From assembly GCF_024679095.1 (NCBI RefSeq), contig NW_026112164.1:1565939-1629938 (forward strand): a DNA stretch of 64,000 nt, given 5' to 3'. Position numbers and translations under genes: made by a program. Source of the DNA: Eriocheir sinensis. Its lineage: Eukaryota > Arthropoda > Malacostraca > Decapoda > Varunidae. This document shows, piece after piece, positions 1-8,956 of this stretch; the first letter of the stretch is position 1; each line of letters starts with the position of its first letter. The notes under the pieces were generated by a model. That model did not search any database. It was not told the DNA's origin and saw only the letters and a list, made by a program, of their open reading frames with translations.

Positions 1-91
<91 letters not shown>
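1..91. repeat. (GT)n microsatellite
   Basis: Uninterrupted GT dinucleotides running off the left window edge, so the true length is unknown. Confidence 0.98.
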
Positions 92-94
<3 letters not shown>

Positions 95-140
95 TCCGTC
101 TATAAGTCTTTCCGTCCAACTATTTTTTTTTTTATCTCTT

Positions 141-418
141 TCTGTCTGTCTGTCTGTCTGTCTGTCTGTATGCATGCATGTATGTTTGTCTCTCTGCCTT
201 TCTGCTATACAAATAAGTCTACTGTTTTACGTGTACCTAAATCATCTATCGTCTCACTGACTGACCGACTGACTGACTTTTACTAACAGAACTGACTGAC
301 TAATTGATTGACTGACTGACTGAATAACTGACTGACTGAACGAGTGACTGATGGAGATGGGGAGCAGACGTAATGGTAAGAAATGATGCTAAATTATCTC
401 TCTTCCTATATACCTATC

Positions 419-456
<38 letters not shown>
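141..456. repeat. Cluster of tetranucleotide microsatellites
   Basis: Three tetranucleotide families follow one another: (TCTG)n at about 141-169, an imperfect (ACTG)n at about 256-340 and (TATC)n at about 415-456. The spacers are T-rich and show no coding signal. Confidence 0.93.
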
Positions 457-461
<5 letters not shown>

Positions 462-580
462 GCCTGTATTCCTGTAACTGTATTTCCCACGCCGTGTCCA
501 CCTGTGTCGATCAATATATATGTGTTACCAAATCCACAGACTTTGATGTATTTTTCTATGCAAATCTATAGCTATCAATC

Positions 581-980
<400 letters not shown>

Positions 981-1019
981 CAATCACTACAATTCTCTTT
1001 ATCGCATTAGAAGTCAAAA

Positions 1020-1540
<521 letters not shown>

Positions 1541-1665
1541 GAAAGTTTGCAATATATATGAGAAAGACAGCGCACAAAACACAAGATGAGCGGAAAAAAT
1601 ACATATACAAGAATGAAAGAAAAATTAAAACAAAAACAGAAAAAGGAGTGAAAGGAATAAACAGA

Positions 1666-1670
<5 letters not shown>

Positions 1671-1752
<82 letters not shown>
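1671..1752. repeat. (CA)n microsatellite
   Basis: About 80 bp of uninterrupted CA dinucleotides between an A-rich stretch and a short unique segment. Confidence 0.97.
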
Positions 1753-1754
<2 letters not shown>

Positions 1755-1894
1755 TGCTAATCACCAGTTTTAATAATATTACCATCTGGTTTTGACGCCT
1801 TGGCTCCCTTCCCCCCCTCCCTCCCCCCCTCCCCCCTTTCTTCCTTTCTCCCTTTCTCTCCCTCCATTCCTCTAATTCTCCCTCGCTCCCTCCA

Positions 1895-2097
<203 letters not shown>

Positions 2098-2210
2098 GTC
2101 TGGAGTACCTTTAGAAAGACCCTTTGCTCGATTTTATCTCGCCTCTTTGCGCTTCTAAATTCGCCCCTTTTAAATCTATCACCTCCTCCTCCTCCTCCTC
2201 CTCCTCCTCC

Positions 2211-2364
2211 TCTTCACACTTCGTCTTAATTGCAGTACTCTCACGCCACGCCTCATCACATCCTCCTCCTCCTCCTCTTCCTCCTCCTCTTCACACTTCG
2301 TCTTAATTGCAGTACTCTCACGCCACGCCTCATCACATCCTCCTCCTCCTCTTCCTCCTCCTCC
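2211..2364. repeat. Tandem duplication, 77-bp period, with CTC-rich tails
   Basis: The segment beginning TCTTCACACTTCGTC at 2211 recurs at 2288. Each copy has a unique ~50-bp part and ends in a (TCC)n run. A further (CTC)n run lies just upstream at about 2181-2212. Confidence 0.9.
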
Positions 2365-3120
2365 TCTCCGTCTTCATATCCATTCTCCTCTTCCCTTTTA
2401 GTCTATCTTTTTCATTATTTCCTTTTTATCATTTTTCTTTTTCATCATCTTTCTAAAGCATATTTCCATTTCAAGGAAGAAGAGAAAGAGGAGAAGGGGA
2501 GGAGGAGGAGGAGGAGGAAGATGAGGAGGAGGAGAGAATATCGATCATTCAATTTTTCCCCTATTACCTCTTTCTTCCATTCCTATCCTTACTTCCTCTC
2601 TCTTTCCTCTTCTTTCTCTCTCCATATTCCTTTCCTCTTTCATTTGTTTTCCTCTACTTTATCATTATTTCCCTCCTCCTCCTCAACCCTTCTCTCCCCT
2701 TTATTCTCTTATTCTCTACCTCCATCCTTTTCTCTCTCTCTCTCATTTCTTTTCAATTCTCCTCCCATTCTCTCTAGTTCGTCTCTCCCCTCCTCCTTCT
2801 ACCCTCCCTTTCCTTGTGTTTCCTATCTCCTCTGTTATTCCTCCCTCCTCCTTTCTTTCCTCGTATTACTCTTCCCTGTTCCTCCATTCTCTCTCCTCTC
2901 CTCCTTTCTCTCTCTCTCCTTCACGCATCAAATTCTAACCCTCCTATATAATTTTTCCTTCCTCTTTTCCTCCTCTCTGTCCCCTCGCGCCACAAAATTA
3001 CACGCCTTTACCTCCGACATCCCTCCTCCTCCTCCTCCTCCTCCTCCTCGTCGTCAGCAAGCAAACACTCAGCGTCTCCTCCTCCTCCTCCTCCTCCTTC
3101 CCCTTGTTTCCTCTCCAACA
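2365..3120. repeat. Pyrimidine-rich low-complexity DNA
   Basis: Mostly C and T on the plus strand. It includes a short (GGA)n purine island at about 2490-2535 and (CCT)n runs near 3022-3050 and 3078-3098. Long open frames here are compositional; I see no gene. Confidence 0.8.
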
Positions 3121-3170
3121 CGCTACTCTCTCTCTTCTCTCTTCTCTCTCTTCTCTCTTCTCTCTCTTCT

Positions 3171-3252
<82 letters not shown>
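3121..3252. repeat. (TCTCTTC)n then (CT)n microsatellite
   Basis: Heptamer-like TCTCTTC repeats grade into pure CT and end in a short CA run just upstream of the acidic-repeat gene. A CAG at 3273-3275 following this pyrimidine tract could act as a 3' splice acceptor. Confidence 0.93.
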
Positions 3253-3261
<9 letters not shown>

Positions 3262-3400
3262 AACACACAATGCAGGAAACTGAGCCTTGGCAGCAGTGGG
3301 GGCAGGCTCTGCCGGGCAAGGGGCGGCGGCCGCCACCAGCTCATTTTGTTGTAACTGCCGCCTCGTTCACCGTGACTTTTGTCAAACATTTACAAAACAA

Positions 3401-5497
3401 ATGAAGACAAAATTAGTGAGCACAATGTTCCCTAAAACCTGCAGCAAGCACAACATCCGACGCACCGTGCTCGGCACCTGCGTCGTGCTGGCCGCCGACG
3501 GCGGCGCCAGCGGCGGGGCTCGGCCCCGCAAGGTGACCATCACCCTTTGCCGGCGTCGGGGGTGCTGGCGAGCCCTCAGCTCGCGGAAGGTGGCCGCCTT
3601 CGCCTTCCCGGAGGCGTCCGGCCCCACCTCCGTCACTGCCCCGCTGGACCTGGAGTACCTCTTCAGGTGCAGCGGGAAACCAGACGCCGAAGCCACGCAG
3701 ATCAAGATCTGTGTGGCGTACCGCCGCGGTGCAACTCGCAAGGCCCGCGTTAGCCTGGAGGAGTTCCTGGAGGCGCTGCTGGACGGAGGGCGACCTGGCA
3801 GCTTCTACTTGTACATCTATGAAGACAAAGTCGGCCTCCAGCAAGCCAGTCAGCAGTTCCAGGCCCTTCCCACAACATGGCCACTGGAACAGAAACCCGA
3901 CAAGGGAAAGAAGGCCATGTATACTGAAGGAAACACCGCCAATGATGAAGACACCTACAACGAATGGAAAGTTTACCTAGAAAAGGTGTTTGCGGTGGAA
4001 GACGATGAAGGAGACACCCCCAATGATGAAGACACCTACAACGAATGGAAAGTTTACCTAGAAAAGGTGTTTGCGGTGGAAGATCATGACGATGACACTT
4101 ACAATGACGATGACACTTACAATGACGATGACACCTACAATGATGAAGACACCTACAACGAATGGAAAGTTTACCTAGAAAAGGTGTTTGCGGTGGACGA
4201 TCATGACGATGACACTTACAATGACGATGACACTTACAATGACGATGACACCTACAATGAACGGAAGGATCTCCCGGAAAGGGTGCTTACGGTGAAAGAT
4301 AAGGACTTTGGCGAGGCGGCGCACGAGGTTGTGGAAGCCTCTGATGTCGATGCAACAGAAGAGGAGGAAGCCTCAAATGTTCCTGCCGCGAAAGAGGAAG
4401 AAGAAGAAGCCTCTGATGTTGGTGACGCAGAAGAGAAAGAAGCCTCTGATGTCGGTGCCGCAGAGGATGAAGATGCCTCTGATGTCGGTGCCGAAGGAGA
4501 GGAGAAAGTCTCTGATGTTACCGCCGCAGAGGAAGAAGAAACCTCTGATGTTCCTGCCGCTGAAGCGGAAGAGGCCTCTGATGTTACCGCCGCAGAGGAG
4601 GAAGAAGCCTCTGATGTCGGTGCCGCTGAAGAGGAAGAAGCCTCTGATGTTACCGCCGTAGAGGAAGAAGAAACCTCTGATGTTGCCGTTGAAGAGGAAG
4701 AAGCCTCTGATGTTACCGCCGCAGAGGAGGAAGAAACCTCTGATGTCGGTGCCGCTGAAGAGGAAGAAGCCTCTGATGTTCCTGCCGTAGAAAAGGAAGA
4801 AGCCTCTGATGTTCCTGCCGCAGAGGAGGAAAAAGCCACTGATGTCGGTGCCGCTGAAGAGGAAGAAACCTCTGATGTCGGTGCCGCTGAAGAGGAAGAA
4901 GCCTCTGATGTCGGTGCCGTTGAAGAGGAAGAAGCCTCTGATGTTACCGCCGCAGAGGAGGAAGAAGCCTCTGATGTCGGTGCCGTTGAAGAGGAAGAAG
5001 CCTCTGATGTTACCGCCGCAGAGGAGGAAGAAACCTCTGATGTCGGTGCCGCTGAAGAGGAAGAAGCCTCTGATGTTCCTGCCGTAGAAAAGGAAGAAGC
5101 CTCTGATGTTCCTGCCGCAGAGGAGGAAAAAGCCACTGATGTCGGTGCAACAAGAGAGGAGGAAGCCTTTGACGTCGGTGCCGCAAAAGAGGAGGCACCC
5201 CTGCACAGAGAAGCCTCTCGGGGCGAAGTCCATTCACCAGTGACCGTCCCTGCCGCCCCCGCCACAGCTTCCCTCGCCTACCGCAGCCTCACCGTGGCGC
5301 AGAGATTCATCTCCCGCCTCGCAGGACCCTGTGACCGCCAGCTGGAGGACCTGCGGCGGAGCCACGGCGTCAGCATCGTACGGGTCAGGCGAACCCTGCA
5401 CATCAAGGGCAACAGGGACGCCGTACTGCGATGCCACAGACATATACGCGACGAGATCGCCGAGTGGCGGAGGCGCGAGGCCGCTGAGGCTCAGTAA
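3401..5497 (+). CDS. Acidic tandem-repeat protein with KH-like C-terminus
   Basis: An open frame of 698 codons from the first in-frame ATG at 3401; the alternative ATG at 3425 has A at -3. The frame closes upstream at a TGA (3281). I do not recognise the first ~150 residues. They are unique, basic and encoded by GC-rich DNA with G/C-biased third positions. Three copies of a block around EWKVYLEKVFAV follow, separated by DDDTYN repeats. About 26 units of an 11-residue motif (A/T-SDV-xAA-EEEE) come next. The last ~60 residues resemble a KH fold: FISRLAGPCDRQLEDLRR, then HGVSIVRV, then TLHIKGNRDAV. The usual GxxG loop is not intact. Repeat-length changes (10-, 11- and 13-residue units) all keep frame, which supports coding. 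The TAA stop (5495-5497) lies inside a donor-like GTAAGC, so splicing onward is possible. A role in RNA binding is inference only. Confidence 0.72.
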   Translation: MKTKLVSTMFPKTCSKHNIRRTVLGTCVVLAADGGASGGARPRKVTITLCRRRGCWRALSSRKVAAFAFPEASGPTSVTAPLDLEYLFRCSGKPDAEATQIKICVAYRRGATRKARVSLEEFLEALLDGGRPGSFYLYIYEDKVGLQQASQQFQALPTTWPLEQKPDKGKKAMYTEGNTANDEDTYNEWKVYLEKVFAVEDDEGDTPNDEDTYNEWKVYLEKVFAVEDHDDDTYNDDDTYNDDDTYNDEDTYNEWKVYLEKVFAVDDHDDDTYNDDDTYNDDDTYNERKDLPERVLTVKDKDFGEAAHEVVEASDVDATEEEEASNVPAAKEEEEEASDVGDAEEKEASDVGAAEDEDASDVGAEGEEKVSDVTAAEEEETSDVPAAEAEEASDVTAAEEEEASDVGAAEEEEASDVTAVEEEETSDVAVEEEEASDVTAAEEEETSDVGAAEEEEASDVPAVEKEEASDVPAAEEEKATDVGAAEEEETSDVGAAEEEEASDVGAVEEEEASDVTAAEEEEASDVGAVEEEEASDVTAAEEEETSDVGAAEEEEASDVPAVEKEEASDVPAAEEEKATDVGATREEEAFDVGAAKEEAPLHREASRGEVHSPVTVPAAPATASLAYRSLTVAQRFISRLAGPCDRQLEDLRRSHGVSIVRVRRTLHIKGNRDAVLRCHRHIRDEIAEWRRREAAEAQ
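3938..4262 (+). repeat. In-frame repeats of the EWKVYLEKVFAV block
   Basis: Within the acidic-repeat gene, a segment beginning AATGATGAAGACACC recurs at about 3941, 4022 and 4138. GACGATGACAC units lie between the second and third copies and again after the third. All spacings are multiples of three. Confidence 0.88.
4338..5187 (+). repeat. 33-bp coding minisatellite, about 26 units
   Basis: Each unit reads like GCCTCTGATGTTACCGCC plus a GAG/GAA tail. A five-unit series near 4705-4850 reappears near 5005-5150, showing a more recent ~300-bp duplication. Confidence 0.9.
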
Positions 5498-5782
5498 GCG
5501 AGCCACAGACATGCCTGTGACCCGTGACGGCCGCCTTAGCACCATGTTTCTTAGCATTTCTTATCATTTCTTGTCTTTCTTATCAATCTAGATATTCTGT
5601 TGTTGTTGTTGTTGTTGTTGTTGTTATCATAGCACCTCCCCTGCAAGATCACAACAGATCACTCGGTTCTGTTGAGTCATCGTGAGCCGGTTTCGAGTTT
5701 CGGGTGAAGGCGCTGAATGGAGCGGCTCAGATCCAGGATGAACTAGACAGAGTGTATGACTGGGCGGGGATGTGGCAGATAA
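5498..5782. other. 3' flank of the acidic-repeat gene with (GTT)n
   Basis: Contains a (GTT)n run at about 5598-5624 and ~150 bp of unique sequence. I see no AATAAA close to the stop codon and no other gene. Confidence 0.6.
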
Positions 5783-6310
5783 CATAAGAACATAAAAAGA
5801 ACGGAAGGAGTCTGCAAGAGGCTGGTAGGCCTGTACATGGTAGCTCCTGTGAACCTAAGCTCCTGTGAATCTTACCCCACCTAATATCACTGTCCATGAA
5901 TTTATCTAAGCTATTTTTTAATGTGACTATCGTACTGACACTCACCTCATGACTGCCCAGCCTGTTCCACTCATCCACCACTCTATTAGAAAACCAATTT
6001 TTGCCCATGTCCCTGTTGAATCTAAATTTATCCAGTTTAAAACCATTACTTCGTGTCCTACTCGGTTCTCTTACCATCGAAACCTTATTAATATCCCCCT
6101 TATTGAAGCCTTTCTTTCATTTATAAACCTCAATCAAGTCATCCTGGCACTGTCCGCCTTTCTAGATAATGTAAGTTTAACAGTTTGAGTCTTTCTTCGT
6201 ATGGCAAGTTTTTTAACCCGTGAATCATCTTAGTCATCCTTCTCTGTACCGATTCTAACAATATGATACTCATTCTGTAGTAAGTTGACCAGAACTGAAC
6301 CACAAAACAA
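5783..6310 (-). mobile_element. CR1-type LINE, 5'-truncated 3' end
   Basis: Minus-strand translation gives the end of a non-LTR reverse transcriptase ORF, in two frames. One has LESVQRRMTKMIHGLK and YEERLKLLNLHYLERR (about 6310-6139). The next has FNRDMGKNWFSNRVVDEWN and a later SLDKFMDS (about 6077-5880). The order is typical of CR1-group C-termini. The sense 3' end carries TCTTATGT-like short direct repeats, as expected at CR1 ends. A frameshift separates the parts, so the copy is dead. The 5' side stops at a microsatellite around 6310. Confidence 0.8.
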
Positions 6311-6324
6311 GAAACACACAAGGA

Positions 6325-6572
6325 AGAATAATGATGGTGGTGATGGTGGTGGTGATTATAATGAAGATAAAGAGGAAGCAGAAGATGATGAGGATAATTA
6401 TGATGCTGAGGATGATGGAAGAGGAGGAAGTGGAGGTGGAGGAGGCGGAGGAGTAGGTGGAGAAGGAGGAAGAGGAGGAAGAGGAGGAGGAGAAGGAGGA
6501 GGAGGTGAGCACAATAGTCCCATCACTTTCCTTTTCAACCTCCTCTTCCTCTTCCTCTTCCTCTTCCTTCTC
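6325..6572. repeat. GAT/GGA-rich and CTTCCT-rich microsatellites
   Basis: A GATGGT stretch grades into (GGA)n at about 6418-6505, followed by a (CTTCCT)n block at about 6540-6572. Confidence 0.9.
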
Positions 6573-6957
6573 CCTGCGGTCAGCGTCCTCTTGAGCGTTT
6601 GCATTTTCCTCTTAAGTTCGGGTAGAGAATATTTTTTTAACTAAACGTATATGAGAAAAAAGGTGGATTTTTTTCCTTCCAGCAACAACACAAAGAATAG
6701 ATAGATTTTTCAGGTCATAAACAACTTATTAGTTTAAAGGCATGGAACGGATGGTTGCAGAACATGAATAGTTTAGTTAAGTCATCGTGTCTAAAGCAAA
6801 TCTTCGGTACTCGCGTGCTGCCATCCAGACGTCTGTTGCCTATCTCATTGATTTGAATGAATTGAATGACCTCTCGCGTGTTATAAGAATGATTTCCTTT
6901 CGTAAAATTGGTTAGTTTCTATTTTATGATCACATAAAATATTATTATCGCGGGTAT
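6573..6957. other. Unassigned unique sequence
   Basis: AT-rich, non-repetitive, with stops in all frames. I see no gene or element here. Confidence 0.5.
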
Positions 6958-6983
6958 TATTTTAATCATTGTTATTATTATTA

Positions 6984-7055
<72 letters not shown>

Positions 7056-7163
7056 GTGGTGGTAGTAGTGGTAGTAGTAGTAGTAGTAGTGGTAGTACTG
7101 GGAGAAGTTGTAGTAGTAGTAGCAGTAGTAGTAGTAGCAGCAGTAGTAGTAGTAGCAGAAAGG
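6958..7163. repeat. Compound (ATT)n-(AGT)n microsatellite
   Basis: ATT triplets switch sharply at about 7056 to GGT/AGT triplets that run to about 7160. The same two-motif compound recurs elsewhere in the window. Confidence 0.95.
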
Positions 7164-7199
7164 TACAAGACAATAGGAGGGGGGGGGGAGACATGCGAT

Positions 7200-7306
7200 A
7201 GACCGCGTCCCGCCCGCCGCCACAGACAAATTTTCAGTCATCGCCGAGTGTCCTCAGACTACCCACATGCCGTCCTGAAGACCACCTATCAACCAGGACT
7301 CTAGAT
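7200..7306 (+). mobile_element. tRNA-derived SINE, internal fragment
   Basis: The stretch from about 7228 matches the body of the SINE at 56459-56795. Shared words include CCGAGTG, TACCCACATGC, GAAGACCACCTATCAACC and GGACTCTAGATT. The tRNA-like head is absent or unrecognisable. The fragment stops at the same CTAGATT word that lies mid-element in the longer copy and is followed by a run of 14 G. Confidence 0.78.
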
Positions 7307-7321
7307 TGGGGGGGGGGGGGG

Positions 7322-7613
7322 TCGTGTTGCCACCAGTGTCTTGTGTTCGTGTGGTTGGAATGCTGGTTGTTCTGCTCTTGGTCAGTTTGTTCATCTATTC
7401 TTCGTCTTCGTTTTGTCCTTTCTTGCGTTGTTTCTTCTTACTATTTTAATTCGTTTCTTTTTTGGGGGGTTGTTGGTCTGCATCTTTGGTCCTTTATATT
7501 CCTTCTTTCTTTTGCTTTTACCTCCGCCTTTTTTGTCCCTCTATTCATTATTTCTTTTCTGTTTTTCTCATTTGTCCCTGTAAAAAGTTACCCTTCAAAT
7601 ATTGTAGTTAGCT

Positions 7614-7620
<7 letters not shown>
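7322..7620. other. Unassigned T-rich sequence
   Basis: Low-complexity, T-rich sequence following a G run (7308-7321). I see no supported gene. Confidence 0.5.

Positions 7621-7678
<58 letters not shown>
7621..7678. repeat. (CT)n microsatellite
   Basis: Pure CT dinucleotides immediately upstream of the LINE 5' region. Confidence 0.97.
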
Positions 7679-7679
<1 letters not shown>

Positions 7680-7838
7680 AGCAGCGGGTGCGAACGGACG
7701 TCCCTCCCTAGCAGCTCCTTACCCCTGACCTACAGTGCCTTTCAAGTGATTGCAGACTTTGCCAGTTTCTAGCATTCTGTCCAACACACTCCTGGACTTA
7801 GTGGCACCAGTGAGATATACTTTTGCCACTCTACAACC

Positions 7839-8891
7839 ATGGATTCCTCTGCAATAAAGCTGCTACTGGACTCACAGAACCAAGCCTTTCGGAGCGCTCT
7901 GGATATTGTTGTGGAGCAGTTTAAGGCACGAGTAAGTAGTTTGGAGTCAAGGATACAAGAGCTAACAAGAAGTTTAGAGTTTACTCAAGCTGAGGTACTC
8001 GACTTAAAAGAAGATCTGAAAGCGGTACGCAAGTCAAACTCTGATAAAGAAACAACAGTCAATGATCTCAAGGGATGTGCAAAGGAGCTTGTTCAGCGTC
8101 TCAACTATCAAGACGACTACAGCCGTCGTAATAATTTGCGCATCACCGGCCTTAACGAAACAGCCGGTGAATCATGGGAACAGACTGATGCCCTCGTGTC
8201 ATCCCTCTTGCAAAACAAGTTGGAACTTCCACCCATGGACCTAGAACGAGCGCACAGGGTCGGCACTGTTGGTTGGCCGTACTCACGAACAATAATTGCC
8301 CGATTTGAAAGATTCCAAGACCGTGAAGCAGTGATGCGTAATACAAGGAAATTGAAAGGCTCGGGTGTGTTCATCAATGAAGATCTCTGTCCTGCCTCAC
8401 AGGAGGTGAAGAGAAGTCAAATGCCAGCCTTCAAACAAGCAAGATCTGAAGGAAAGATAGCCTTCTTCAAGCACACCAAACTCATCATCAGGGACAAGAG
8501 GGATCGACCCTGGGGTGAAGCTTCAGTCGGCGGAGCGACATCTAGTGGTGCTGCTGACCTGACCCTTGGTAGTAACCCTGCCCGAACAACCAGTCGTGAG
8601 CTGTCCGGGGCTGGTGGACGTGGTGGTGGTGGATCTTCACCTGCTGCTGCTGCCGTGGACCTCACTGCACTTGCCGCAGTGGGCCTTGGTGCTCAGCCGG
8701 CTGGTGACATGGCTCCGCTTCCTGGTGCAACTGGGGAGGCGGGCCGTGAGGGCGCTCGTGCTGGCACTGACAAAACGCGTCCTGCTGGTATTGGGGCGTC
8801 TGGTGTGGGCAGGAAGGCTTCGACTCCACGGGACTCGACGCCACACGCACTTCAACTACAGAAAAACCTCAGAAGTAAGCACAAGAAGTAG
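7839..8891 (+). CDS. LINE ORF1 protein: coiled coil, RRM-like, C-terminal domain
   Basis: An intact 350-residue frame starting at ATG 7839 (context ACCATGG, a strong initiation context). Residues ~15-90 have heptad-like Leu/Val spacing, a probable coiled coil for trimerisation. Residues ~97-178 start with YSRRNNLRITGLNE, pass ERAHRVG and end KGSGVFINEDL, as in RRM domains of L1-like ORF1 proteins. Residues ~180-220 (SEGKIAFFKHTKLIIRD) match the C-terminal domain of that protein type. The remaining ~130 residues are Gly/Ala/Pro-rich and look disordered. ORF1 proteins of this type bind element RNA and act as chaperones in the retrotransposition particle. The frame has no stop while ORF2 is broken, so decay may be recent. 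Confidence 0.85.
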   Translation: MDSSAIKLLLDSQNQAFRSALDIVVEQFKARVSSLESRIQELTRSLEFTQAEVLDLKEDLKAVRKSNSDKETTVNDLKGCAKELVQRLNYQDDYSRRNNLRITGLNETAGESWEQTDALVSSLLQNKLELPPMDLERAHRVGTVGWPYSRTIIARFERFQDREAVMRNTRKLKGSGVFINEDLCPASQEVKRSQMPAFKQARSEGKIAFFKHTKLIIRDKRDRPWGEASVGGATSSGAADLTLGSNPARTTSRELSGAGGRGGGGSSPAAAAVDLTALAAVGLGAQPAGDMAPLPGATGEAGREGARAGTDKTRPAGIGASGVGRKASTPRDSTPHALQLQKNLRSKHKK

Positions 8892-8956
8892 ATCAACAGG
8901 TATCTATACAGTAGCTCTGTTCTACTGACGTGTCCAGTAAATATCATCCATTGTTA

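Noticed and set aside
2230..3354. 374-codon frame running into the acidic-repeat gene region
   Set aside because: Made of CT and CCT repeats, in a different frame from the acidic-repeat gene, and without a recognisable domain.
4252..5265. Minus-strand 337- and 286-codon frames
   Set aside because: Antisense of the 33-bp coding repeat; the unique head and tail domains and GC3 bias support only the plus strand.
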